From: Casuarius casuarius
Lineage: Eukaryota > Chordata > Aves > Casuariiformes > Casuariidae
Direction of reading: 5' to 3'
Assembly: GCA_003342895.1 (NCBI GenBank)
Contig: PTFA01000160.1
Coordinates: 1,198,524 to 1,262,523, forward strand
DNA length: 64,000 nucleotides
Both the position numbers and the translations under genes were made by a program. Shown piece by piece: positions 1-12,077 of this stretch. Below the pieces are notes generated by a model that saw only the letters and a list, made by a program, of their open reading frames with translations, was not told where the DNA came from and did no database searches. The stretch's first letter is position 1. Every line of letters begins with the position of its first letter.

Positions 1-3000
1 TTTATCCTTTAGTGAGATGGCCTCTCTTGGGGAGGACTAAGTGCTCTTGGATTGCCTGGGAAGCTTGGACTGCAGTTACCTGGGGCTGTATCTGCTTAGC
101 AGTAGAGATGGAAAAGCTTGCCACATCCGCAGCACACTGTTGTTGTTGTCAGTGGAACCATATCAAAGATAAACAATGACCTTTTCCTTTCATCCCGCAA
201 GAATTTCATCAATTAATGCCACCAGTAGACTGAAGTCAACTGGGCTTGTTCTGGCATCTAGAAAATGTACAAACTGAGAAGAAGGGCCTGCTCTCAGATC
301 TCTCCTGCTTGGCATTTCTTCTCTTTCACTCGTGGATTTTCAGGGATTAGATTTGTGGCCCCAGGACACTTGTTGAACCATGTAAGTTCCCTCCTCACCT
401 TGACTGGTGCCAGGAAAAAAAAAAAGAAATGAACAGTACTGTGGGACAGACACTACTCTGAACGTCATATGGTCACAATAAAAAAGCTTTGTAGGGCAGG
501 AACAGATGCTCCATGCTCTGTAGTCTGGGCCGTAGCTCCCATTGCTTGGAGGAGTGTGACATTTAGGGTCTGTCACGTAGAAATATTCTCTGGGACTAGA
601 AATGCTGGTCAGTCGTTCCCGAAAGTCAGGGCCCCTGGCAGACTCTCGGTTGTGGTGGTGCACGTTCAGGGGCTGGGGACCGAACTAGACTGTGTTACCT
701 CTGCTCGCCTGCTTCTTCCCATCTCCCTGAGTCTGCAACTTCTGCTCCACGTGCTGATGAGACGGGACAAGGAAGGGCAGTAGGAGGGTCTCTGGGTGGG
801 ATTCCCAGGACAAACAAGGGCAGTAGGAATCCCCCTGGTGAGCCACTAATGGTGTTTTCTTGTAGGATCCTATTCAGCAAAGCCGTTGCCGAGGCTGGGA
901 CCAGCTCGGGTGAGCAGTGCTGGGAACAGCCAGAGGTTAGGCGGCTTTCTCAAGACCTTGGCTGCGCCAGGAGGCAAACGTAAGTTCATTCCGCTCAAGC
1001 GAGTAATCAAGGGGACTAAGCGTCGCTCAGACGAGTATATACAGGAGTCAGGGAAGGCGATAGCATCTTTCTTCCTTTCTTTCCTCCCAGACTGAAAAAA
1101 TAAAAACAAAAGCCCGTCATGACAGGACTATCTAAAAGCTGAAATGTGCCTGGCTAAGGTGGCTGGACAGGTATGTCCAGTATGTTTTAGGCAGCTGATG
1201 GAGAGATCTTTCTTGCTGAGCTGGAGCCAAAAAGTAAGATCTGTGAAAAGGGCTTTCTGCGTGTCTTCAAACCTCCACATCATTTTCAGGTAGTTAACCC
1301 TCGTTCTCATTTTTTAAATTCTGAGTTGCATTCTGAGCCCTTAAAAACACTCCAGCAAACGGCTTAACTTTGTAGAAATTGTCTGTGATGGAGACGGAGG
1401 CCTGTTGCCATGGCACCACGGCGGTCGGCCCCGCTTGTTCGCCAGGCAGCTCCTGGAAGGCTTCACCTCTCCAGGCATCCTGCCGCTTCCAAACCGGAGC
1501 GCTGGGCTGGCGATGAGCACGCCTTCCGTCTCCTCCCCCGAGGGCAAGCGTCCACCAGTGCCGCCGGGAGCGACGCGCTGGGCAAAGGCAGGGTGGGAAC
1601 TCGGTGCCGGGAACGTCTTGCTTTGGGTAAAATGCCTGGTGATCTTTGCCAGGCCTGCTGAGGCGAGGGCTTAGCAAAAGCAACTCACTGGCAAAATTTT
1701 TGTCTAGAAAAGAAGAACTTTTTTCTCTCCTGTGGAGCCTGAGTGGTCTCTAATGAGGATCATGAGGCCGGGATTTGGGGCTACCTCTGGGCCTTTATCT
1801 CCAAGCTTTCTCACTCTCCCTTTCATTCCTCCGTCATTTGCAGCATCCCTCCCCTGTGCACCCCCGGCCTGGCTTGCGGTGGCTAAGTCCCGTGCTGGGA
1901 TAATTACTTAAACATTGCCATGGTATTTCGTATTTCTCTCTGCAGAAGTTCTGGCGTTTCTTATTCTTGTTCCTTCATCGCGCTGCCGTGAGGGTTTTGA
2001 GCGCAAATCTGCATTATTTCCCCATTCTGTGACACAATAAAGACAATGTTATTAAAAAAATAAAAGGAAGGGAAGTGGCTTGTGTTTAACCTTTTCCAGG
2101 CAGCTGGGTTCGTCCCGCTTGCCGTTGTCAGGGTGACAGGAGCAGGGCTGCTTTGCATGCGCTGCACTGCAGCTTCCCGCGCCGGAGCTGCCTGTTGGAG
2201 CTGTCAGCTCCCATTACGGTCCTGAATGGAGGCGGTTGGTCTCCTTCACAAGGCAGCTTTATTTCTTTGGATGGAAATCAGAAGAAGTGGGAGAATGAGA
2301 CACTGCATGCGCTCAAATTCTCCGGCTGTGATGTTTCTATGTATAATTTTACATTCAGTCTTCAGAGTGAAGGGGGTAGGGAGCAAACCCTTTCTTTGGG
2401 AGCAGCTTCAGGGCCTCCTGATAGCCCTCTTTCTTCAAGTTAGTTGCATTTCTTGGTGTACGATAGATGGAGGTTTTTATCACCTGGTCACTGCTGTTGC
2501 ATGACTCATTATGCAGGAATTAAAGCACATAAAGGCTCAGTGCCTGTCCAGGCGCTCTTGGACCGAAGTGTTGATGATGGATCTGGCCCTTCCGTCGTGC
2601 TCTGCTGTGTAGCACATCGTGATACCTGATGAACTGCGCTATTCTGGGTGCAAAACATGTTGTAACGTGCTTTCAGCATGTCTGTGAGCCTCTCCTCTTC
2701 TCGAACTTGTGGTATCAGCTGTCTAGGCGGTCGTGCCTAGCATCAGGAAAATGCTTCCTGGCAGCCGTGCTGCAGTTTGGGGGTTTACAAGCTGAGCAGG
2801 GGACCCACCGCGGGGCCTCCGAGGCTCTGTCCCGGTGCCTTGGGTGGGCAGAAGTGGCCTGGAGAGCTCTCTGCTGCCTTTACCTTTGGAAACAGGCAGT
2901 GCAAGGGGAGCAATGTGTCACTGCAAAGCCCTGCAAAGTAGCAGAATATTATCAAATCTAAATGCTATCGACAGCTCTATGGCTGATCAAGTGCTAGAAA

Positions 3001-3165
3001 ACTCTTCCCAAACTATGTTTCAATTTTTCTTTTTCTGGAAAATTTTGGAAACATCTGTGCCTGACTCTTATATTACTCTTATTTTGATGTCATCTTTCGC
3101 TTCCATTCCAGGAGTAATTGTGCTTCCTTTCCCCTCCCCCAGAATATATTGTATATCCATGTCAT
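1..3165. other. Unique non-coding DNA, no gene recognised
   Basis: I see no exon, RNA gene or clear repeat here. Open frames are short and overlap each other on both strands. Base composition is mixed, with a slightly GC-rich part around 1400-1660 and AT-rich stretches near 1680-2090 and 2940-3165. A short string near 221-252 (around GACTGAAGTCAACTGGGC) vaguely recalls the palindromic MITE family seen at 13641, but it is too short to call. The part next to 3165 may include diverged flanking sequence of the CR1 copy that follows. Confidence 0.5.
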
Positions 3166-3169
3166 TACC

Positions 3170-3640
3170 TTCCCAGTAGTTCACACTTTACTTCTTTCTG
3201 AACTCTTGAATAAATACCATCCGGTCCTCCTGATTTACTACACTTTCTCCAGTTGCTCCCCGATTTCCTCCTCAGAGACTACCATCACTGCTAAGGTCAC
3301 ATTCTGATTTCCTATACACAATGTCTTTGAAATGGAAACGTTTCCCCTCATTGTCTTCTATAGTAAAGATCAAGACAAAAAATGCACTCCTCTGGGCTTT
3401 TCCACACTCCAGAAGCGTCCCCCCCTCCAATGACCGAACACACTCCACAATCACACAAGCATCACTCTTGTATTTGAAGTCCTGAAGCACTTTTTCAGGC
3501 CTATTTAGGTGTCTCCAAATCTGTTCTGTTCTACCATTGCTTCTCACCCATTTTAATCTACAATTTCCATATCCTCTCCCACTGGTTGTTTTCCAATCTA
3601 TTAGGATATCTTCCATCATCTTTTAAAGGGGATTTTATGT
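3170..3640 (-). mobile_element. Degraded CR1 LINE fragment (start of reverse-transcriptase region)
   Basis: Read on the minus strand, about 3236 down to 3175 translates to a peptide containing GGPDGIYSRVQKEVK. This matches from memory the conserved GPDG block (roughly AGPDGIHPRVLKELK) at the N-terminal side of the CR1 reverse transcriptase. The nucleotides just upstream on the minus strand (GAGGAAATCGGGGAGCAACT, then a spacer, then AAATCAGGAGGACC) also follow the sauropsid CR1 pattern. An open minus-strand frame at 3272-3619 lies directly upstream, but a stop separates it from the GPDG block, so it is a relic and not a gene. The match fades below 3170, so the 3' part of the LINE is lost or too diverged. 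CR1 retrotransposons are the dominant LINEs of birds, crocodilians and turtles. Exact borders are uncertain. Confidence 0.65.
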
Positions 3641-6600
3641 AACTCTAGTTAGCGCCAAGTCTATTCCCTTGTCCGAAAAGGATTGCTCTTCTTTTGCCTT
3701 ATTCACATAGACACACAAGCCAGATTGATCCCATCCGCATTCTTGGCATCCAACTGCAATGCCTAAATTAAGAGGCTAGAAGCTCATGTTCAACCCACTG
3801 GATGAGAGTTGTCCTCTGGAGGTGGCTGTGTCTCTGCTGATTATAGAGGACGCGCAGGGAGAGCAGGGTCTCCTCTGAGACGCGCTGAGTGCTTAGCGTT
3901 CCTGGGCTGAATGCGGGCCAGGTGCCTTGGCCTCGAGCCCTCCTTCTGCAGCTCCGTTCTCGTCTCTTGCCAGGTCCACACCAGCAGAGTTCCTCTGAAT
4001 ATAATTTTCTGATGTTCTGCTTGTTAACAGTTGCCCACAAAGTTTTAGAAGGCTCAGATGTGTGTCCAATCTGTTGGTTTTGGTAGTGTGATCAGAAGGC
4101 ACCAAAAAGACTTGTGACTATCTTGAAATGCTTTTAGAAGTTTGCCCAAATCTCTAATATTTTGGAACTATAACCTTCTCTAAGATTCGAGTCATTCCTC
4201 CACAAATTTGATTTTTTTTAAGCCATGTGATGGATAGCGTTTGCTATATGCTGGGGTGATAGAATTTCTACTGGAGCTTAACTAGCAAAGAGTGTGGTAT
4301 AATACGTACTGAATTATTCTAGCAGAAGTATGTTTTTCTCTGTGCCCTTTTTCACATTCTCTCTTGGAACGTGAACTCTGTAACATTTGACATTTTAGCC
4401 GAACTTTCAAATCCATAATGTTCAAGTGGGTTTGAAATTAGGTGAAAAAATAGTTTGTTCATCCTGAAAAATCATTGAAATGGATTAATAACAGCTCCCT
4501 GCATTACACTGGGAATCCTAAGAAACAACATATCCAAAAGATAATGAGAATTTTTAGGCAAAGTAATGTACTTCACTGTACTTCAGTTTTGCATCTCATC
4601 ACAGGGCACTCTCTGGCAAAAGGCGGCCCCTGGTTCTCATTAAATTTGTCACTGGCATTGCCCCTCATCTGTATCGCCCATCAGGAGATCATTACAGAGA
4701 CCCAGTGGCTATTATTTTTACATTAGTAATGAAACAGTGAGAAAATTGGTGGCACAGAAGTAATACAAAACCTGAAGAGTGCCGGAGAGTTCTCCAGATC
4801 CGAATGCCCGGCCGTCGTTCAGCAGTTTCTTTCTGATCTCTCTCCTTGTCTTACCTTTGTCATCGCACTGTGAAACCTGAACTTCCGCAGCAGTGCTCAG
4901 CAGTTCAGCCTGGAAGCCCTGGAGCTGCCTCTCCTCCTTTCACGGGCAGCCCGGGTCAGGAGAGTTATCCCTGCAGCAGCGGGAGGTCTCGAGCGCAGTC
5001 CCACCTCCAGTTCCTACCTAGTGAAATCTCCAGGGTCTGCGGGGGTGAACAGAATATTTCTGTGAAACGCAAGGAAAATCTAGACAGGCTGAGAGTTCAT
5101 TTGCCAGGTGGCTTCCAGCTCCATTTCAAGGCTGATAAAACCATGACAAATACAAAGCTATTGAAGATCTTACGCTTGGAAGTGTCTGAGCACCTGTGTG
5201 CTACCGAGCGCTTGTTGGGTCGTTTGCGTTCTCATGTTTCCCAGAATAATGGGGATCCTTCACTTATGGAGGAAGGAGGAGCACACGCAGCTGCCCCAGC
5301 TCCCTTCCATGGTTCTTGGAGGAGCTTGTTCTTCCCCAAGGGTGAAATCAATGGGTTTTCTCGAGATGAGCTGGGGAGCAACCTCTGCCTCTGGATGGCA
5401 GCGCCAGGTCACAGCAGTGTTGTGCATGGACAAGGTACAGCCGCACCCCATGACCAGGTCCCAGTCCTCGAGCAACAGAGATCCCAGCGGTCAATCAACC
5501 CTCTGCCACTTCCTGCCCTGCAAAGCCACTGCTGTGACTGTGAACACTTGTTTTCTGCAAGTTTTCCACACCTATTTTCTGCATTTATTGGCCAGTCGGA
5601 GAGAAGGATGCTTGGTAGGTCCTTTCCATTTGGGAAAGCCTTTCCTACGAAATGGGAAGGGATGTCCAGCACCCTTGAAGGCGCATATATCATTCATTGA
5701 GATAGCCGAGCACAGTTTGTGGGCCATAAGATCAGCCAGCTGTGGGAGACTGTTTGGCAGAGCTTTTAGGAGCCAAGAAAATACCCCCAGAGTAAGGGTC
5801 CTACAGTACCGTGTGCTGAGATGACATCCCTCTGCAACCCTTCGAGGCTTGTCCGCTACTTCTGGCACGTAACGATATGGAGACACGTCGCAGTTTGAAA
5901 TGCACCTTCTCGGCATTAATTGCTGGATATCCGTACCACCATTTCCAAGGCAGGTTACCGAGACTTCGTGTTGCAGCTAGTCAAACAGCTCACGGCCACT
6001 TGAATGGTTTTTCAGCTGTGAACTGGGGAAGGGGGAGGGTTGTACCTCATCAGTGTCTCCATTTATATGAAGTACTAGCCTGACAGGAAGAAAAGATTAC
6101 GGTAAAACATGAAAGTGTTGACTGTGGCAGTCCCTGACCAGGAGGGGTTAATCACATCGTCAGGACTCGCAGCTGCAGTGCGATGCAGCACAAGAGGAAG
6201 ATTTGCAACTATTTCCTCAAAACAGCATTTTACAAATTAAGATGAATGTAATTTTAAAATGAAACTAATTTTATATTGAAGAGTGGAAATCTTTCTCTTG
6301 GAGAAAATAATAAAATGAATTGTTTTCGTTTGCAACAATTGTTTTCCTCTTGGGGCGAGGGAGTTTGAAATAAAGAAAAAAATGCTACAAACAGGCAGAA
6401 TATGCCAGTGTTTTCACATCCAGATTTTGCACCTCTCACAAACTGCTGATGGACATATTTTGCCTAGCTCTAATTACTACAGTATCTGCTAATAACTGGT
6501 GACTCATGCCTCTAAAACAGTGCTCACCTGTTGCATGCAATCAGTGCTGGGAAAGCAGCAGCCTTGATGTTTCTAGCAATTGGGTGTAAGCGAAAACAAG

Positions 6601-6970
6601 AAAAAAGCTACAGAAATCCAGTGTTTATAACCTGCCTAACCTACCCATCAGCTGCCCTTTCAGCATCCAGCATGGCTTTTGTGTTTTCAGTGTTTTCGCT
6701 GCTTAAATACATTCTTCAGCTCCTGCTCTGCTCTGTTTTGTACTTTGTGTGGTTGATATTTCTCTGGCGTTGCTTTTCCATTGTTATTTATTCAGGGCCA
6801 AAAGGCAGAATGCATTAAAGCCACCAGGGTGCCAGTGATATTTTAGGCTCTCGGAGTAATTCTTCACCACACTGTTAGACATCCTCTCCCCCTTCATTCA
6901 TTCCGGCCACTTCTGTGAATTTTCGGGGTTGGGGGGCTCTGGTTTGGCTTTCCAGCTGCCGTATTCATGT
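3641..6970. other. Unique non-coding DNA with a stop-poor block
   Basis: No recognised gene. 4846-5824 is unusually poor in stop codons: one plus-strand frame stays open from 4846 to 5700 and a second overlapping frame from 5198 to 5824. The first frame has its earliest true ATG only at 5143, so at most about 185 residues could be translated. Its predicted protein shows no domain, signal peptide or repeat that I know. A local fold-back lies at 5621-5660, with arms CCTTTCCATTT and AAATGGGAAGG. 6230-6560 is AT-rich and may contain a conserved element, without clear motifs. Confidence 0.45.
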
Positions 6971-6984
6971 GCGGTGAACTATGC

Positions 6985-7110
6985 CTGCGCGCGGGGGGAG
7001 CGCGGGACGTGCAGCCCGGACGGGCATCGCATCGCACGCGGCAGCACTCTGCGCGGGGCGGTGGGCGGACGTGGGGGGACCCCGGCCCGGCCGGGCTCGT
7101 GGGCAGCGGA
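6985..7110. promoter_or_regulatory. Short dense CpG patch
   Basis: About 120 bases contain some 21 CpG dinucleotides by hand count, while the DNA on both sides is CpG-poor. Such density implies an unmethylated germline state or a GC-biased-conversion hotspot. It is shorter than the classical 200-base CpG-island threshold. There is no TATA box or recognisable exon beside it. A role as an orphan promoter or enhancer is inference. Confidence 0.45.
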
Positions 7111-9827
7111 GCAGCTGCTCCTGCCAAGCTGCAGTGATGCATTTGGGTTTTTCCCCTTTCAGCTGTTTCGAGGAAAAGCACCGTTCAGACCCAAAATAAG
7201 CAGTGACAAGCCAGGCCCTGCCTTGCGGTGGCTGAGATTTTCGCTCCTGTTTGTTCTGCTTTCAGGACACTCTGCAGATGCTCAGCTGCAATGAGGGGCA
7301 GTCGGGTTTTTGTCTCTCTCCCCACCCCAGTAAACTCCTAAATTTAAATGCCTGGCATTTTCCACTGGAAATAACTGGGGGGAGGGAGTCACCAAAATGC
7401 AGCCTCCTGTGCTGGCCACACGGCAGGCTCAGGGCACAGGAAGCTCTGCGTAGACCCGCGTCCGCCCGGCACAAGCATGAGCTGGACCAGAGCTGATGAG
7501 ACGAGAGGGGAGCAGAGCCCGGCCCAGCCCGGCCCAGGGCTACGTCTATGTGGTGCCTGTGTCCCTTGCTGCAAGGCACTCGTCATGTTTTACTGCTTCT
7601 TTGGGTCCCAGCCTGGGTGAGGAGCTCCTGAGGCTTTCAAAAACATGGAAATTTGGAGAGAAAGGAGAGCAAGAGAGGATTTAGCACCCCGGCATTGCTC
7701 TGCTGTGCAGCTTGAGGAGAAGGGAAATGCGATGAGGGGAAACTATTCTAGGGGCACGATGCCGAGGTCTGGATCAAAACAATCCTGAGCCTCGTGGGCA
7801 GCAGCCTTCAGACCCCAAATCTCCCTGTTATAAAGGGGCTGAATCAGTTCCCCACGTTTAAATCCCGCAGCTCAGGAGGACAGTCCTGGTTGTGGCTGCA
7901 CTCACATTTCTAGGCTGCCCTGCTGCAGTAATGGGCTGAAACCCCAAATCTACCTTAAGCCTGAATATTTGGGAGGGATTGACAGTGTCTCCGGAGCCCG
8001 CGTTCCTCCGGCTTTGAACCGGCTCGGTGGCTGTAACCGTACCCGGCAGCCGGTCTCAGGGACGAGTGTCATCTATCCAGCACGGGCTTCCCGGCAGCGT
8101 GGAAATGCTCAAGCAATCCAGCGCCAGGTCCAGTGGGGCCACCATGTTGTATTACCCTGTCACTTGAACAGCAGTAACCTCAGGACACCATCAAAATCTC
8201 TCCCAGGCCTCAATGGCCATACTTCATATCGCAACACTTAGTGCCAGCCTCTGGCATGGTGGGAAATATGTTTCCTGGCCGGCAAATGAGTGCAACCACG
8301 TTGACTTGGTGTTCTGTGGCCCCTCCAGGCTGGGAACGCCGAGATCTCCCTTTTCTTGGTGCCCCTGCCAAGGTCGTTGTGCTGCTTGTCCTCCGGTCCT
8401 AGAAGGCTCCCTTGGACGAGGGTCCGTGAGCCTCTTGGTCCAGCTCCAGCTGCAGCATCAGAAAAAAAATTGCTGATGCGAACCATAAAGAACAAAGACG
8501 CCTGACCAAAGCCGATGGGAAACGGTGGAGCCCAGACCGCAGGCCTCCCCCTCCGTCCTTGGGACTCTGCTCAGCGCTCGGCAGAGCCGCTTTCCTGGCT
8601 CCTTTCCCCTCCCCCTAAGCCCCCAGAATCTGCGGTTTCTCCTCTCCGCTGAGAGCCCCTTTTATCTTTGTTTTTATAGTATAAATACCTCGTCCACATT
8701 ACGGCTTTATTCAGCGCATGTTAGCCAGGGAGCAAGCAGAGCCCGTGAACTGGAGTGAACCCAGCGCAGCCTCCGCCGTGGGACAGAGGGACCTTTCATG
8801 CAACCCAGGTTGCCGAGTCGAGAGCTTTCTCCAGCAGTCTGAGAGCAGGCGGCTTTAAGAAACCCATTTTCTACGAGAAATACTGTCCCAAGAGCTCAAG
8901 CAATACAATGTATTGCTGTCTGGAGTCGTTTAGCATCGCAGACGCTTCCCAGCCAGCCACGGCTGTCCCAGCGAGCACGACGACGGCGTGCGGGTTGCAG
9001 CATGCCCTTCAGGGGATGTCTCGATGCGATTGCCGACGGCTGCAACGGCCGCGCGGAGGGAACCGAGAGGCTCCGCAAAGGGGGACGCGATAGCCTCATT
9101 CACCGAAGGAGGGGGGATTTTCTCTGGTTTGACTCCTGTGGGGCAGCAGCAGAGTGTCCTCGGAGCCGGGCTGGGCTTGGAGGCACGATGCTCCCCTCTT
9201 TTCCTGCTCTCCAGAGCGGAGCTGATCACGACGGGCGCTTCTGCTCGCGTGCTTCCACCAAAAGCATCAGGCTCTCCAGGCTCCTCAATATTTATTCCTG
9301 GCTTTTGCCCCTCCACTTTTCCTGGAGCGGGTGATATATGAACGGTTCCGCATTTCCACTCCTTTAAGCTGCCTCAGTCAAACATGATTCACGCCCTGCG
9401 CATGCAGGACCTGCAGGTGCCCGGGGACCGTCTCCGGGTCACAGGCTACTGCTGGATTTCCTGGATTGTCTGAATTCCTCTTGCAAAGTTGCTACATTTC
9501 TTAAATTCTATTTTTGGATTAATGAACATTTGGTAACAATACGAAGCCTGTTTGCAGCCGGTGGGGTGACCCTCCTAATGTCTTCCCCATGCCTCCTCTT
9601 CCCTCCGGGCCAAACTCCTCCCCAGGACAGCCCTGGAGCCTTTCCCGCGTTTACCCCGGGAACGAGATCAGCTCCAGGTCTGCCCTAGCGCATTTGCTGG
9701 GTCCGCAGGCACTTTCTGCGTCCTCCACCTGCCACGGAGGGAAAGGACGGGAGGGAAAGCAGGCGGAGGGAGAGCTGCAGAGGTGAAGCGTGAGGAAGGC
9801 AGCAAGAAAGAGGAAACATGAGCACAG
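7111..9827. other. Unique non-coding DNA
   Basis: No gene or clear repeat recognised. GC content is moderate, with CpG-richer stretches near 8930-9240. A TATA-like TATAAATA occurs near 8679 and a TATAAAGG near 7831, but neither is followed by a recognisable initiator, exon or CpG island, so I do not call promoters. 9340-9560 is an AT-leaning stretch with TTGGATTAATGAACATTTGG, which could be a small conserved element. Confidence 0.4.
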
Positions 9828-9955
9828 CAGCAGGAAATTCTTCCTAGCAGAGCGAGGTGTCAGACTGAGCAATTGCCTTCCCGGGAATGGGGAACAGCCC
9901 CGTGTCTTTAGGGGAGAAAAGGGAGATTCAGATTAGAGCAGACTAAAGCCCGCCG
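9828..9955 (+). mobile_element. Probable CR1 LINE 3'-end relic
   Basis: The run from GGAAATTCTTCC through GGTGTCAGACTGAGCAATTG, CCTTCCCGGGAA and the following GTGTCTTTAGG parallels the 3' end of sauropsid CR1 elements. That end typically reads: aggaaattcttc, a short gap, an 'agactctggaa' block, a 'cttcccagggaa' block, then 'ttt-gag' and a run toward 'gatt-gacaag'. The match is by memory and clearly degraded, and no terminal ATTCTATG-type microsatellite is visible. If correct, the copy is old and in plus orientation. It could also be chance similarity. Confidence 0.45.
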
Positions 9956-10129
9956 AGCCCGGCGCTGGCTGCGAACAGACAGACCGGGATAAATGGCCTC
10001 TTGTTCCCCTCCGCAGAATAAAGGAGGATCCATGTGTTTCGGCTCGTACTGTTAATTTTCCCACGGTGCGGAGCCAGAGCCGGACTCTCGCTGTCTCCGA
10101 ACTACCTGGCCCCGTCGCTTCTCACGAGC

Positions 10130-10500
10130 TCGTGGAAATCGGAGGACCCTCCCTGTGATCCAGGCTCGCGGAGGCTCCGCAGCAGCGCTCGAGCCCGGGC
10201 CGTGCCAGGCTGCCTTGGCGGGGTCACCGCAGTCCCGGGGGCCTTCGCAAACACGATTACCGCTGCTTCCAGAGCAGGCGAGGATTTTAGTCCTGCATGC
10301 CAAGGGGGTGGGAAATCCGTGAAACAGTCCGAGCTATCTGCACTTCCACCCGGAGCCTCGCACGGCTGCGAGCGCCTTGGCGCCGGGCTGGTACCGTGCG
10401 GCTCCCGCGGTTCCCGCGCAGACCCCGCTGCCCGCGTCTCTGCTGGGACGGCGTTTCCAGCCGCCGCAGGGTCCCCGCCAGCTGACACCCTACAGCGAGA
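10130..10500. other. CpG-rich stretch
   Basis: GC-rich DNA with many CpG dinucleotides (for example around 10180-10260 and 10360-10460). Several long overlapping frames are open on both strands here, as expected for stop-poor GC-rich DNA, and none shows a recognisable domain. It sits directly upstream of an AT-rich island with an octamer site (10540-11130). It may be part of the CpG-rich promoter-like complex that resumes at 11150. That connection is inference. Confidence 0.35.
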
Positions 10501-10539
10501 GTAGCTCGTGGTCTGATGCAAAACAGGGGAGAAAAAAGT

Positions 10540-11130
10540 CCCCGGTGACTTTTTGCCAATTTCATCCCCAAATAATTTTGCAAAGGGAATTTCTGTATAA
10601 TTGGATTAAGTGTGGGGAATTCATCCTTGCTGACAGATTGCCCAGGCACCGAACCAAAATCATGTGGGGATTTTCGCTTAATTTTCTTCCTTTCTTTTGT
10701 TGCAAAAAGTATGCAAATCGTAATTCAGGTTTTTGGCCAAAACAGATTTATACAACTCCAATCCAGAGGATGGATTGTTCCCCATTAGTCCCACAAAAGC
10801 CGCTGAAAACCCTTTTTCCTCCAGTTTCACTTTATGGGTGTGAGTAACTTCTAAATGGCTTTTTTCTGAAAGGGTAACATTTTTTAACAGCAACCCATGT
10901 TTAAGGTAACCTAAGCCGCAGCAGATTGCAGTGATATATACACTCTAAAAAGGAAGAGCTATTAAAGAGATAAGATACTTGGGGAACATATTCTCTGCCG
11001 AGTTAAATAGCGAAGAGGGGAGATAACTTCAGAGCCCTGGTAAAGCCACCAAACATTATGTGAATAAAACCGTTAGAAGAATCAATTTTCCTTCCCGCAG
11101 AGATTCTGTTTTTCCGAGTGCGATGTTTAT
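10540..11130. promoter_or_regulatory. AT-rich island, candidate conserved regulatory element with SOX and octamer motifs
   Basis: An AT-rich block between two CpG-rich blocks. It carries CTTTTGT (SOX-type core) near 10694, a perfect octamer ATGCAAAT at 10711-10718, an immediately following TAATTC, several other TAAT cores and an AGATAAG GATA-like site near 10969. Closely spaced SOX and octamer sites are a known arrangement in neural and stem-cell enhancers (SOX2 with POU factors). Conservation cannot be tested here. The call rests on composition contrast and motif clustering only. Confidence 0.35.
10711..10718 (+). promoter_or_regulatory. Octamer motif ATGCAAAT (POU-factor site)
   Basis: Exact match to the POU-domain octamer, with a homeodomain core TAAT four bases further on and a SOX-like CTTTTGT about ten bases upstream. 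An 8-mer of this kind is expected about twice by chance in this window on both strands. Its neighbourhood, not its mere presence, makes it worth listing. Confidence 0.35.
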
Positions 11131-11569
11131 ATGTTGGCTCCTTTCCCACGACGCAGACACATTAAGCTCTCGCGCGGGGCCCCGTCCAGCGCCGGCCGCG
11201 GCTCGCGGGAGCGCGGCGGACGAGGAAGAGGAGGGTTGCACCAAACCTCCCCGACGCCCCCGTCGCCCGATGGCCCGCGGTGGACAGAGCCCCTTTTAAT
11301 GCCACCTATTTGCGGAGCTCTATGGGCCGTGCCAGTGCTCTTGGATCAGCCCCAATCTCATAACGAGATTACTGAGTTTATTTTAGCTGAGAAAGACACC
11401 AATAAAAAGGGTTTAGCAGCCCCCCCGAGGCCGGTGGCAGGCCCGAGCGCCCGGCCGGTGGGATTGCTCCCGGGCTGCTCCGGCTGCTCTCCGGGCCGAG
11501 GGGGCCGAGGCGGGAGCCTCCTCCTGCTCCGCTCCTGCGCGTCAGCAGCGTCTTCCCAGGTTGACCCCA

Positions 11570-11740
11570 TGTATTATGGATGCGCTAAAATCTTCACGTT
11601 CCGAATGGCATCTGCATTATTCATGTCCCTGCTTATAGTTTGTCTTTAAAAGCCCTGCAGCGCTTTAATGAAATGCTCCGATTTTAACATCAGCTAAGAC
11701 CAGATATTTTTGTTTAAATTTTTTAAAAGCAACCTCTGTG
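11570..11740. promoter_or_regulatory. AT-rich insert within the CpG cluster
   Basis: A sharp drop in GC, containing CATCTGCATTATTCATGTCC, GCTTTAATGAAATGCTCC and a run ending in TTTAAATTTTTTAAAAGC. The contrast with the CpG-dense flanks suggests a nucleosome-depleted or conserved core. No TATA box in a usable context is seen. A function is inference. Confidence 0.25.
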
Positions 11741-12023
11741 GATTTTTCTCCTCCTTCTCCCCATTCTGCCCGTGTCTTTGAAGGCTCAAGGCCACTTGGA
11801 AGATGGGGTGGTAGCGGTGGAGGAGGAGGAGGGAGGACGCGACGGCGTGGGGCTCGGGGGAGGCCGGAGGCCCCCGCCGCGTGCGGAGGCCCCAGACACC
11901 TGCGCTCAGACCCGCACGTGGCTCCGGAGCTGCCAAACCCTTCGGCTGGGGCGGGAGCCGGGCGGCCGCGTGGCGCACGGGCCCAGGTCTCGTCGCATGG
12001 GTCGGTTTTGCAGGCAAAACACG

Positions 12024-12077
12024 GTGTCGGGACGTGGTGCAGTGTCGGGACGCGGTGCAGTGTCGGGACGTGGCGCA
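12024..12077 (+). repeat. Minisatellite, 3 x 18 bp
   Basis: Three tandem 18-base units at 12024-12041, 12042-12059 and 12060-12077. The consensus is GTGTCGGGACGTGGTGCA, with one change in unit 2 and one in unit 3. All units contain CpG. It lies inside the CpG-island cluster. The unit length is a multiple of three, so it keeps all reading frames open, which partly explains the long open frames nearby. Confidence 0.9.
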
